Positions 34,801-46,499 of a stretch of DNA of 64,000 bases are shown in pieces. Position 1 is the stretch's first letter, and each line of letters starts with the position of its first letter. The position numbers were made by a program, and so were the translations under genes. Where the stretch lies: positions 89,501 to 153,500 of the forward strand of contig JAIXMG010000027.1 of the NCBI GenBank assembly GCA_025201345.1. The letters are read 5' to 3'. The notes beneath the pieces are model-generated. The model worked only from the letters and a program-made list of their open reading frames with translations. It made no database searches and was not told the origin of the DNA. This DNA is from Thamnidium elegans. Lineage: Eukaryota > Mucoromycota > Mucoromycetes > Mucorales > Mucoraceae.

Positions 34801-36632
34801 CATGTATTTGGATACCTTGGTCTCTCCTTCTCCCACTCCCAACGAAAAGGGTAAGACTGTTCATGTCGTCCGTCGTTTTGAATTTGTCCATGCTCGTGCC
34901 TCTCAATCTGTTGCTGTTCTTGACCCTACTACTCAACATGTCCATGTTTTCCTCAAGGGTTCCTTTGAACGTGTCAAGTATCTTTCCAATGCTGATTCTA
35001 TTCCTGTTGATTACGATCAACATGCCGCCAAGTACGCTCAAGAAGGTTGTTATGTTCTTGCTATGGCGCATCGTGATATCGGTGTCTTGGGTAAAGACAT
35101 CACTATGGAGCAAATCAAGTCCATGTCTCGTGACGAACTTGAACAAGACTGTGACTTTTCTGGTTTCGTTCTTTTCCGTAACATGTTGAAGCACGATACT
35201 ACTGACGCTATTTCTCAATTAAAGGAAGGTGATACCCGTGTTGTTATGATCACGGGTGATACTGCATTAACTGGTATTTACATTGCTCGTCAATGTGGTA
35301 TGATGGAACCTCATCAACGTGTACTCTTGGGTGACCTTGTGAATGGCGTTGTTGTCTGGCACGATATTGAATCTGGAGACCAAGTGGATGTTGACCAAGT
35401 CATTGACCAAGATCCTCATGAAGAGCACGAGAAACGTATCGAACTTGCCATGACTGGTCGCGCCTTCGAAGCTTTGATCAAGGAAGAAAGAATTCGTAAA
35501 TACCTCTTTATGACTCGTGTCTTTGCTCGTATGACTCCTAACGATAAGGTAATGTGTGTTCAGTTCCATATGGAAAAAGGTGTCACTGCTATGTGTGGTG
35601 ATGGTGGTAACGATTGTGGCGCTCTTCGCGCTGCTCATGTCGGTCTTGCTTTATCTGAGGCTGAAGCTTCTATCGTCTCTCCCTTCAGTACCAGTAACCG
35701 TACTATTATGCAATGTGTTGAACTGATGAAACAAGGCCGTGCTGCTCTTGCAACCAGTTTTGCCAATTACAAGTTTTTGATTTTATACGGTGAGGCTATG
35801 GCCTGTTGGGAATTAATCATGTTCTACTTTACTGTCATTGCCCCTCAATCTATCTGGATCACTATTGATGGTTTCATGACCACCACCATGACCTTTGCTA
35901 TTACTCAAGCTCAACCTGCTCTTAGATTAAGTCCTTCTCGTCCTACTGCTAAGCCTTTGGGAGCCTATACTTTGGCCTCTTTGCTTGGTTGTATTTTCAT
36001 TAACTTTTGGTTCATTGTGTGCAGGTAAGATTTATTTGTTTTTTTTTAAAAAAAAAAAATCGCATGTAACTCATGTTTTTTTATATATATATAGTGTTGT
36101 CTGGCTTTTCCAACAAGATTGGTTTATCTGTAACGAATTCGATAGTTCTTCAGTTGATTCCGCCAAGTGGTGGTTAATTGGTGACAATTTCGAGTCCGAA
36201 ATGATTTCTCTTGTTATCATGTTCCAGTTCTTTAACAGTGGTGCTATTGTAAACTTTGGTGCTCAGTTCCGTAAATCATGGTGGAGAAACTATACTCTTG
36301 TCTTTGTCTGGGCCTGTTTCTTTGTCAGTTGTAGTTATCTTATCTTGGCTGACCCCAACCCTTATTCATGTATCTTCAGAATCAATTGCGGTAGCCCTGA
36401 TACCTTGGTTAAACTTGGTTATCCTAGACCCAACTGGGATATCCCTGAATATAACTCTCCTGTTGGTCATAACGTTTTACCCGAGTATTTCCGTTGGCAA
36501 TTATGGGGTTATGTTATTGCTAACTGTCTTGCTAATATCATTTGGGAACGTATCTGTATTCTTTGGATTGCTCGTGATTGGGCCATTAGACGTACAAAGA
36601 CTAACCCAAACAGAGCTGTTTTCAAGCTTTAA
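31872..36632 (+). CDS. P5-type (P5B-like) P-type ATPase with secreted-type Cys-rich N-terminus
   Basis: Six exons: join(31872..31947,32016..32837,32986..33262,33361..33624,33724..36024,36095..36632), 1,425 aa. Catalytic motifs: actuator LTGEAMPVRK (TGEA rather than TGES), phosphorylation site DKTGTLT (Asp759), ITGDTALTG and the hinge GDGGNDCGALRAAHVGLALS. GDGxNDCGAL and the lipid-embedded SPLLPAAF segment place it in P5, nearer P5B (Ypk9/ATP13A, polyamine or cation export from lysosome/vacuole) than P5A. The unusual part is the N-terminus: a signal peptide (MKINTILYGLTAYALGVTAI) then about 120 residues with 13 Cys, including CPTGLTFCGDGTCKESC and N-glycosylation sequons. An extra TM (MWISVWVLMAAEALILVLWA) and a charged cytosolic linker follow, then the canonical TM bundle. 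All exons are in frame through this junction. Substrate unknown. Confidence 0.9.
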
Positions 36633-37269
36633 AAAAAAAAAAGCATTTTAATTTATTATATCTCTCTTTTACCTCTTTTTTTATGTAATTATTATTTTTT
36701 TATTCCCCATCTTTTTCTATAGAAAACAAAAGGTTTATTTTACTCTCTTTTTTTCGTCATACTCAACTCGAACCCCCCCTCTAATAACTATATAATAAAA
36801 AGGTTGTTTATTCCCGACATTTTTTTCTACCGCATGTTCAAATATAGTATGTTGCAATGTTTACTACCGTTTAAGACATTTTGGTTGTATGCAATGGGAC
36901 CTGTTTAGCTTTCCAGGGCATGTTTTGTTTCCACAGTCCTAGCGAGGCATAGTTCTGGCAATAGATGGGTGAGTATTGTTCAAATTTTTAGTCAAAGGCA
37001 TTGTATATAGAATTGCTGGAGTGACTGTCTATGATACAAGTTGGAGGAAAGATTTAGCGCGTTCGAGTTAGTATTATAATATTGCGAGTGCCTTTGAGTA
37101 AGTAATAGGGGTAAAACATTCTTTTGATGGTTTGAATAATTACTGTTGATATTTGGAATTTGAATATAACGTGGAATTATATGTTGAAATCGTTGTTGTA
37201 GTTGTTGTTGTTGTTGCGAAGCTATTAAAAGTGGTAACAAATTAGGAGACATAGAGGACAGTTATGAGA
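36633..37269. other. Intergenic
   Basis: 3' flank of the ATPase gene. A Gln/Asn/Leu-rich frame on the minus strand (36992-37252) is low complexity with no partner exon and was not accepted. Confidence 0.45.
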
Positions 37270-37608
37270 TCATTTGAAATAATGTATTGTTGACTGTAAG
37301 TAATTCAGTTTGATTGCATTTCGTATTGATTCAATTACAGTGATATGTATTGTATATGTTTTACGGGCAGTTTCCTGCTCTTTCCATTGATGATAGTACT
37401 TTTCTATATGCTCAGGAGTTTCGTAAAATATACAATCTCCATTTGCAAATACATTCCATTTTAAAGCAAAGGCTTCATAATCAAATGGCATTTCATTAGT
37501 GTTGTTGTTTCTAGCCTTACTGTTTTTCAAATCAATCAATAGTCTATTAAAAAGAAAAAATTCTTCCAGGGTGTGAATGGAAAATTTGCTACACTGCATT
37601 CTGGCCAC
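37270..37608 (-). CDS. Orphan frame, possibly a mobile-element remnant
   Basis: 112 codons, intronless, with non-biased composition: FSIHTLEEFFLFNRLLIDLK, MPFDYEAFALKWNVFANGDC, IFYETPEHIEKYYHQWKEQE. No clear promoter lies upstream, only a TTA repeat at 37694-37729. From memory, blocks like WN-x-ANG-x-IFY-x-TPEH-L-x-YY recur in repetitive proteins of Mucoromycota genomes, which would make this the tail of a transposon protein. I cannot confirm this without a search. It could equally be a small lineage-specific gene. Confidence 0.35.
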   Translation of the reverse strand: MARMQCSKFSIHTLEEFFLFNRLLIDLKNSKARNNNTNEMPFDYEAFALKWNVFANGDCIFYETPEHIEKYYHQWKEQETARKTYTIHITVIESIRNAIKLNYLQSTIHYFK

Positions 37609-37692
37609 ATAGACGTATCTAGTCTCTCATGTTTTAGCTCAAAATTTTATAGTTCTTACACACTTAAAAATAGTCTAGAGATCAAAAATGAT

Positions 37693-37693
<1 letters not shown>

Positions 37694-37729
<36 letters not shown>
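37694..37729. repeat. (TTA)n microsatellite
   Basis: About 12 tandem ATT/TTA units, just past the 3' end of the SIP3-like gene. Confidence 0.9.
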
Positions 37730-37730
<1 letters not shown>

Positions 37731-37739
37731 AGGAGTAAA

Positions 37740-39963
37740 CTAAAATAACCGATCCAGTTGTGTCTTGATATCATTACACAGCACCACCGATTTTTCCGAC
37801 CGAGAACCCTGTTCCGGTAAACTAGGATAATACTTGCACTTCAACCTTGTATCCAATAACCAATTGGTATACTCGCTCTCCACCAACTGCGAGTCAATCT
37901 TGTTCAACACTTGAAAGATAACCAACATATCATGTCGCAGCATTGCAATTCTCTCTCGACTAATATCTAAATCAATCGCTAATCGATAATGCTCAACACT
38001 ATACCAATGACTATTATATATTTCATTGTCTTGATCATTTGATTCATTTTTGGTGTTTAAAAATAATTGATAACTAAAAGATAAAAACATTTTAGATTTT
38101 TTCTCAAATTTTTTTTGGGGGGGGGGGCAGGGTTTACCTTTCCGATTTAGCATAAGGAGGTAAGATAGTGTTCTTTAAAAACCCTTCATCAAGGTCACGA
38201 ATATATACAGACCTTGACTTGGATTTCTTGACAGGTCTTGTCTCAACTCGATAATTTACCTCAGGAGCACTTGTATTATGTTGTAAATTTCCCTTACTTT
38301 CTTGCATCATTCTCGAGCTCGACCTGTACCAAACGATCATCATATACATGGTGAATATAAACAAGACAACCGTAGCAGTCGGTATCAAATGCGACGAAAC
38401 TAAATCAACAATATAATCTGATAGTTTAATTTCCTTGGCAGTATTAGTAGACACCGATCTTGCATGCTGTTTAGGACGCTTTTGCGTATTGACCACGACA
38501 GCTTCTGGTTTGACAGGCTGACTCCTTTCTACTTTACTACTGTACGAAACCGCAGGTGTTATATTTGCAGGAGGAGACATCGCTTGGTTGGTTTCAATCA
38601 CTTGGTCGTAATCCGCAAAATGAACGCTTTCCGCCTCATCGTTATCTTCTTCCACAACCGAATCCATACCGCCGTGTAACGAAGATTCTGCAATACTACT
38701 GCCCGCTTGTACCAATAGCTTTGGTTCTTTAGAATTATCTTTGATACTCTCTGCTACAGATTTTATAATGGGGACAAAGAGACCGATACTATCTGTCATA
38801 CCTTTTAATGCTGCTCTGGTAACAATAGCTTTTTTTTTTTTTTTTTAAAGATGAGAACCAAATTTTTTTTTTATGTTGTTGCTAAAATATTCAGTTTTTT
38901 TTTTTTACCTCGTACAAGAACACTCTTGACCCATTTAACACCAAGGTAAACAGACAACTGACATTCAGACTTGGAGACCCACGTAATACAGTATCGTACA
39001 CATGGAATAAACGCATCTGCGTAAGGGAGTGCAGCAGTCTTTGTTGAAATCTGAACAGTGTAACGACTACAAATAAAAAAAGTTTAGTTTTCGATATCTT
39101 ACTTATGTCAGGAAAAAAAAAACTTTTTTTTTTTACATGTATTCTTCCTTGTTGATTAAAACTTGTGTTTCTACAACTTCTGCTTCCTTCATACGTACTA
39201 TATAATGGTTTAGAGGTATGTATTAAATTATTAATATATCTTACCAATTGGGTTGGAAACAGGCATCCAGTATTTTAAGGTACGTTGCATTTTTCCATCA
39301 GACATACTCCATTTAGTCACAGTTAAATCTACATACAAAGTCATAAGTTACTTCTTTTTTCAAAAAAAAAAAAGTATATTTTACCGTGTCCTTCAATAGC
39401 ATTAGTTTTTTTTTCCCAGACACCACCAGTGGAAGGAGGAGCTGTCTTTTCGTTGGAGAATAATAATTCGTAACAACGTTTCGCAGAAATAGGTAACGTA
39501 GCTTGTTCGGTTTCTTTTTCTAAATGGTCATCACAATTGCATTCTACAGGTCCCTTGGGCACATGTATATGTGAAGGAGGCATATCAGCTAATATAAAAC
39601 GTTTAGCTAAATATATACTAACGTTATAGAGTACTTACGATCTTCAACAGGTTTAGGTGCTTCAACCACAGCCTTTTTCTTTTTCTCAATTGGTGTGACA
39701 CGCATGGGTTCAGAATCGCCACGCTGACGGTTGGACTTTAAGATACTTGAGGCGTTGACCTTGGACTCTTGGCCTACAGTAGCTGCATGAGGTCTCTTAT
39801 TAAAGAGCTTTGTAGTCGATTGGCTTGGAACTGATTTAATTGCACTGTTAAAAGTCAAAGGTACATCCAAAACCACACTTTTATGTGAAGATAATGAAGA
39901 AGAAAGACTAGCAATTTTGTTATAAATATTACGAATTTGCATAGGCTATTTCCAAAAAAATAT

Positions 39964-40010
<47 letters not shown>

Positions 40011-42571
40011 TTTGTTTTTGTTTACCTCGTCATTTTTGGCGTTCTTGACAGCAAATCTTAATTTTTCTGCTACCATATCTATATCGTCCATCATGGTGCC
40101 AATGATAATAGGTTCTTGAATTTCGTTCTTTTCGTTACGCAATAAATAAATCGCAATCACAAGGTCAGAGTTCATAGACCGTGTTGCTTCAGTTGAAAGT
40201 GAAGATAAAGAAGCATCTTTTACTACTTTAATTTCATCAATATCCTTTAATCGAATTGCAACCTACCACAAAAAAAAAATTAACAAAATCTTCCTCTCTC
40301 TTTTTTTTTTTTTTTTTTCTTCTTTTACTTACGGTATTAATACAAGACATTAAAATACAACTATAAAACCAAAATGTGTCTTGTGTAATAAACCCACGCC
40401 CAGTATAGGCATACCCAAAACTAGACGGCGAATCCAATCCAGCCTTCGATAACTGATTGACCAACTGATTCTCATAAGCATCCGCTCCTGGCCAATTCAA
40501 GCTCGATTTAGCCGACTCGATTTCCTGTGCAGTCAATGTATCTCTTGTTGCTTTTTTTCGAAGACAGCCGCCAAATACGTCCAATACCACTTCTTGCGAT
40601 TGTACACCGCTAAATAATCTGCGCAGTTCTCTGTTTTGAGCATTCATTTTATCCGTGTAACCTGCAACGGTGATTTTGGGAATATCGACAAGGACTGGCT
40701 TAGCAGGCCAAATCACTTGTGGGAGGTCAGGCGGTGCAGATTCATGCGCAGTATGTGTATCTTGGGTCAAGTTGACCATCGTAGGCACCAACGCACAAGG
40801 AATTCCCCAGGACGAAGATGGAAGTTTTTTAGCTGACGTGGATGTGATACGCGCTGCTTCCCAAACTAATAGTGGAGTTAAAGAAGAAGAGTTTTCCAAA
40901 GATGCTTCAGCGTCTGGCGTAGTGGATACCATGACAATAGAAGAGCCTTGATCAGAGTAGTTCTTCGAGAGCGTTAAAGAGCCTTCGGCTATAGCCAAGG
41001 TACTTTGCTGATTAACAGAAATACTTGAAATATTTGAAAACGAAGAAGAGGAATCCTGAATAATTTTAGGTGATGAAGAAGAAGCAGGTGAGGAAAGTGC
41101 CGTAGTAGGACTTGATTTTGATTTAATTCTTAAACTAGGAGACCTAACAATCCCCATGTCGTTTTTATTTCTTGTAAAAGTAGTGATCCAATCCTGCATG
41201 GTTTGTTCTGTCTCTGCTTGCAATATATAGCTGGATTGAGCAAAACTGATTTGAAAGCAAAACCGTCTATCTGTATCGGCAAATACGGTTAAATCGCCTT
41301 CAGATAATTTATAACGAGTGTCTATAATGATGGAGCGTTTGTTTGAACCTAGTTGACAAGAACCAAAGTATCCACTGTGGATAAAGAACCATTTGCGAAC
41401 CCAAGAGTGACGAGAAACTCTTACAAATAAGTATCCCCACTTGGAATTAGCCAGAGCGACATCTGACTGCTCGGATGTGATGGTAGGAATATATTTCTCG
41501 AGTTCGTGGTCAGGTGCAGTTAATTTAATGTACTCTTCTTCTAATCGCTTACGAGCAATTTGTTGCTGATGTAATTGATATGAACATGTGAATTTATCCT
41601 AAAACACATATACAGATTGTAATTTAGTAAAGAAAAAAATAAATCTTATTCGTATATACTTACATCTTCTAACCATTGTTTCCAATACGCTAATGCAGCA
41701 TCTAAATTAGCCCATAACTGAATATCATTATAAAAATCTCTTTGGGCTAACGTAGCAGCCGAGAACCTTTCCACCAAACAATGTTCTAATAAGGAACGGA
41801 AGTTTAAAATCCGTAAAACATGCTGACCTGACATTTTAACGTACTCTTTTCTAGTTTCATGTAATCGAAAAGCTTCTTCACGTATAGAAGAGGGTTCCTT
41901 TGTTTTATGTATGTTACTGTACTTGAGCAGTTGCGATTCGTATTGTTCTAACGCCTTTTCATGCTGCTTTCTAAACGCTTTAAATTCTTTTAGATGAGTT
42001 TTAACGAATTGCTGAATAGGTGATATCAAACATTCCTCGAGGTTAGAAACCTATAAATGGTATAAATATATTCAATTTAGTTTTTTTTTTATATGTTACA
42101 CAGCTGAGAATATGATTCATTACCAATTTGGATTTAAAGGATAAACTGGTCTGTAAAGCGTCCGTAAAACTGTTCATTACTGCACCAGTGAAATTTGGGT
42201 CTAACGGATGAATTAGTTAATCCGTTTTTTTTTTAGCTCCCTTTTTTTTTATTATTGTACCTATCAATGTTTCATCTATCCCTTGAGGTATTGCTTTTTG
42301 ACATAAAGATACCGTTTCCAAATTTAATTCTGTCACAATATAAAAAAATTGAGTTAATAATTTGTAATTAAAACATATACATTTATATGCTTTTTTTTTT
42401 ATTACTGTTTAGTCTTTCGGTATAGAGTTTTAAATGACGTGAAAGGGAATCTAACCATTGCTCCAACAATTCCAACTGTTCGTCATATCGGTACACACTT
42501 GACCTGTACACTGGTGAGTCAGTTACTGCGTCAAATAATGTAATAATTGGTTGAAAAGCAGGTTCTTCCAT
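37740..42571 (-). CDS. SIP3: Sip3/LAM-type protein: BAR, PH, GRAM-like, VASt, TM
   Basis: Thirteen exons: complement(join(37740..38073,38138..38828,38909..39066,39137..39197,39245..39328,39385..39588,39639..39945,40026..40262,40333..41598,41664..42050,42124..42200,42261..42329,42406..42571)), 1,346 aa, near yeast Sip3. Residues 1-235 form a BAR-like helical domain. About 275-370 is a PH domain (SKWGYLFVRVSRHSWVRKWF, ending EQTMQDWITTF). GRGFITQDTFWFYSCILMSC is a GRAM-like block near 640. The VASt/StART-like domain is at about 840-1005 (CNCDDHLEKE, RTLKYWMPVSNPI, GVKWVKSVLVR). A TM segment lies near 1152-1171 (LIPTATVVLFIFTMYMMIVW). LAM proteins (Lam1/Ysp1, Lam3/Sip3) sit in the ER at plasma-membrane contacts and are linked to sterol transport. 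The intron at 39946-40025 is half filled by a 40-base homopolymer. Confidence 0.9.
39968..40007. repeat. 40-base T run inside a SIP3 intron
   Basis: Uninterrupted T40 on the plus strand (A40 in the transcript) makes up half of an 80-nt intron (39946-40025). Confidence 0.9.
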
Positions 42572-42754
42572 AACAAAAAAAAATATATATAAATAAAATA
42601 CAAGAAAAAAAAAAGAATGGCAACTTTTCTTCATTCGAGATATAAAAGTTGAGCAAAGGGACAGTCACAGGCTCAGAAAAACATATATTTAAATATTTTA
42701 CCGCACACTCTTTTTTCCTTCCTTTTTTCCCCACACTTTTTTTATTATTACATT
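42572..42754. promoter_or_regulatory. Divergent promoter SIP3 / PEX26-like
   Basis: 183 bp separate the two start codons; A-rich on one side and T-rich on the other. No specific site recognised. Confidence 0.45.
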
Positions 42755-43976
42755 ATGAATTCTCAGTCACTCTATGATAAAGCAGTTCGGTCTTATTTAT
42801 TAACAAAGTATACACCAGCAGCCAATACCTGTAACAAAGCTATTTTAGCCATAAAACAAGACGATGACGAAGCTTTAAAAGTAAATATCTGGGCACTCTA
42901 CTTGAACATTGCATCTACTTTATTAGTAGGCGCTTCTACATTACCACCTGCCAAATTATTTGGGCTAGACCAAACCACAGTTAGTTCAGTTCAAGATGTG
43001 TGTCGCTCTATTTGGATCAAACTAGTACAAGCTTATCAGCCACTGGAACTTATGGACCATAAACTTGTATCTGCTTGGTAAGTGTAGATATATATATATG
43101 TATATTATAATACAAAAAAGAAGAAAAACCAACCCGTAAAATTATTTAGTTTGGTTTTGGACTTGAAATTAAATCAATTTGCGGAAGCAAGAGAGGTAGC
43201 GGAAAGTTGGTTTGCATGTTTACCGGATTTAGTGTTGGATGATATTGCAAATGGTAGACAAAGTGATGAAAGTTATATTGAAATTGTACAACTTTATACC
43301 TGTCGTATTTTACCTGCAATGAATGATTTTGAATCTGCAATTACATTTTTAGAATATAACTCTGTATTAACTGATTCCAAGAAGAAGGTATTTATTATTA
43401 CATAATTCCAAATTATACAGTCGGAATTTGATTATTTTTATTGCTGTTGCTAACACACTGTAATATTATTGATAGCTGTTAAAATCAGTAATTCAGGAAC
43501 AGCAGGATACAATTGAAAAGGAATTAATACAAAAAAAGAAATTAGAGGAATCAGTTAAACTGGCTGCTATTGCTGCTGCAGAAGCCACCGCTGCAGCTGA
43601 AGAAAAATTAAAGCAAGAAGAGATTGCTAAAAAAGAAGCAAAGGGTCGACAAGATGAATTGGATCGTATTGCACTAGAAGAAAAACAAGAACAAGAATTA
43701 AAAGAAAAGACAGAGATAAGAAAAGAACATACTGTCAGTATTCCACGCTCTGTCAATTCACCCTCTGTTCTAGATCATAATGTTAGTTTAGTCAAGAAAT
43801 GGATGGCTCAAGTAACAGCTAAAAGTGCTGCTTCTTATGCTACCATTTTAATAATTGTATTTGCTTTATTGGCTTTATTACGTGGACAACGCGGTAGACT
43901 CTCAATTGCCTTACAAACTTTAATGGCTAAACTTTGGCAAACGATTAAAATGGGTACTAAAGTCACTTACATGTAA
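42755..43976 (+). CDS. PEX26: Pex26-like peroxisome biogenesis membrane protein
   Basis: Three exons: join(42755..43077,43150..43387,43476..43976), 353 aa. The first 230 residues are helical, TPR-like: VNIWALYLNIASTLL, DLKLNQFAEAREVAESWFAC and ESYIEIVQLYTCRILPAMND followed by SAITFLEYNSVL. The order and spacing resemble filamentous-fungal Pex26. An Ala/Glu/Lys coiled coil follows, then one TM segment (YATILIIVFALLALL) and a basic tail (RGQRGR...). Pex26 recruits the Pex1-Pex6 AAA complex to the peroxisome for receptor recycling. The assignment is by recalled family pattern, so a different TPR membrane protein (for example a GET-pathway type) is not excluded. Confidence 0.7.
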
Positions 43977-44751
43977 AAAAAAAAAGAAAAAAAAAAAGCC
44001 CTTCATACCCAGAAATAAAATTACGTCAGTTTTTGACCCAAAAAATGAAGGATTTAGCTTACAATTTTGTGACAGTACCTGGGGTAAAAAAAAAAGTACC
44101 CAAAAAAGGGTACTTTAATGACACATTTGGGCTTAACATATATATTTAAAGTAGTAGAAGAGTACCAGGCAATGCCCCAGGTTTTTATAGCTCCTGTTCG
44201 TGTACATCTTCTTTTACCCCATATTTTGTATTTGATTATATCCTTCCTGTCCAAGTTTTATAAAATGTTAAATTTATGCAGGAGTTTACATGTATAAATA
44301 TATTTTATTCACCGAAAAAAAGGTTCCACTTTATTGAAAAGAAAGAAAAAAAACCCCATCCCATTTCGGACACTCAAAAAGTTTTGTCAATCAAATGTTT
44401 ATAAAGAAAAAAAAGCGCACTGATTAGCTTGAGTAACATATTTTACTTTATATTACGGAGCAATAAACAAAAACAAAGCAACAAAAAGGGTCATTTATAG
44501 TGTGTACCAAGTATAAAGTCATACTGATATCATATTAGGCCTACTATTCTTAACATATTTTTTTTTAATGCTTATATATTTATAATAGTAAGGGTTAGAA
44601 CACACACACCGGCAAGTACTCCGAATATATTTTTTTAGTTGGGGTTTTTTCTATTTTATTTAACTGCACGTGAAATTTAGCAAAATTGTATATAAAATGT
44701 GACACTTTTTTTTATTTTTTCTTCTTCTTTTCCTTTTTCCTTTAAAAAGAA
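43977..44751. other. Intergenic with inverted repeats
   Basis: 775 bp. It contains a perfect 9-bp stem hairpin (44093-44116) and a wider inverted pair ACCTGGGG (about 44077) / CCCCAGGT (about 44173). It may be a short decayed element. A CACGTG at 44667-44672 lies 80 bp before the next start. Confidence 0.5.
44093..44116. repeat. Perfect hairpin AAAGTACCC-A6-GGGTACTTT
   Basis: Nine-base-pair stem with a six-base loop, between the PEX26-like gene and the hydrolase gene. It could be a terminator-like or element-derived structure; no function shown. Confidence 0.8.
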
Positions 44752-46365
44752 ATGATACCTGATACTGCATTTACTAGAGGAGCTATTTATGCATCAGCAG
44801 TAGCTCAAACAGCGGTAGCACCATTTGCTTTCTTTTACTATGTTTACTTTATTGCAACAGAACATAAATTATTTACTACACATCCTTCCATTGATACATT
44901 TATTCATTATTGGTTAGGATGTGAGCTTTTGTTCTTTATTTTTTTTCAAATCACTCGTAGTAGAATGCAACGTATTTTACCTAGTGTCGCTCCTAGTGCA
45001 AAAGAAAGAAGTGATCTTTATTCAGTTTGTTTAGCTAATATAGATCAAGCTGAAACTTGGTTACCAGAGTGGTTTATGTTGAGCTATGATTCTACTCTTC
45101 ATCCAAAGTTTGAAGATATTGGTCGTGACAATGTAGCTGAATGGTAATTATTATATATATAGCCAACCTTTTTTATTATTTTTTATTTATTAATATGTAT
45201 ATACAGGTTATCTTGGGCTTTCTTTTCTTTATCTTTACAAGATGTATTACACGATGAAGCTGCTACAGAAGAATTAAACTATATGATTGATAATTTCGAA
45301 CAAGAATTTCATGTTCAATTTGATATTGGTTACAACGAAGATTTAATTGCATACAGAATTAATTTGGACCCTGTTCACGCCTATCACCGTCCACTTGTTT
45401 TTTACACTATTATTCAATTTTTAACAACATTATTTGGTTTTACCTTACAATTTGTTTGGGGTATGAAGAAATTTGGTCCTGAAAGTCGCTCCAATATTTG
45501 GAACTTGATGGATCCTCAACAATCGTATGAATACCCTTTAAAGTCTGAAGAAGAAGGCCCTGAACGTGTCTCTTATTGGTTTCGTGATGGTGATCGAACA
45601 AAAAAACCCATTGTGTTTATTCATGGTATTGGTGCTGGTTTAATGTGTTACGTTACTTTTATTGCTAAATTGATGGCTATAGACGCGCCTATCTTTTGTA
45701 TAGAGTTACCTTTTGTATCCATGCATTGTGTAGAAGATGTACCAACTATGCAAGAAACTGTACGTGATTTGCAAAATATGTTGCACCGTCACCAATTTGA
45801 AGACGCTGTATTTGTTTCTCATTCACTAGGTACTGCTGTCACCTCTTGGGTTGTCAAGTACATGTCAAAAAATGTTGCCGGTGTTATCTTTTTAGACCCA
45901 GTTTGCTTTATGTTGCATTACAAAGATGTGTAAGTTTTTCCTTTTTTTAATTTATAATTTTCATATGTTAATTATTATTTTTATAGTTGCGCCAATTTTG
46001 TTTACCGTACTCCAAAGACCGCCGCACAGGGACTTGTAAAATACTTTGCTTCCACCGAATTATACATTTCATATTATATCTCACGTCATTTCCACTGGTA
46101 CCAAACTGCCTTATATGTTGCTCCTACAGTACCTCATCATAATCACTCATATACTTCATCTGTAAAGATGCCTACAAATACCAAAGTCTTCTTATCTGAA
46201 AAAGACAATATTGTTGATTCTATGCGTGTAGATACTTATTTAAATCATCACGGTATTGAATCCATTGTTATGAAGGACCTTGATCATGCTTCATTTCTTT
46301 TTTATCCTTCTTGGCAACAGGAAATTTTGAATACCATTCATCAGTATATTAACCAAAAGGTTTAA
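44752..46365 (+). CDS. Membrane-associated alpha/beta hydrolase
   Basis: Three exons: join(44752..45143,45207..45929,45987..46365), 497 aa. The N-terminal half has hydrophobic segments (AQTAVAPFAFFYYVYFIA, WLGCELLFFIFFQITR, LVFYTIIQFLTTLFGFTLQF) and is probably membrane-inserted. The C-terminal half is an alpha/beta hydrolase: oxyanion segment PIVFIHGIGAGL, nucleophile elbow VFVSHSLGT, a VKMPTNTKVFLSEKDNIVD strand with the acidic residue, and the catalytic His in LDHASFLF. The elbow is S-x-S-x-G rather than the usual G-x-S-x-G. Substrate is unknown; lipid or steryl esters are plausible given the membrane part. A complete fungal gene of a family I recognise only at fold level. Confidence 0.85.
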
Positions 46366-46499
46366 TTTTTTTTTTATCCATTTAATTTGTAAATATTCTC
46401 TTTTTGATAGATTTTTTAATAGTATATCCCCCTCTTCACCCTTTTTAATAATAATAATAATAATACTTGTAATAATGACAAAGTTTTTATTATCAACTT

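Noticed and set aside
36992..37252. Gln/Asn-rich frame downstream of the orphan frame as an extra exon
   Set aside because: No donor/acceptor pair joins the two, and its composition is low complexity.
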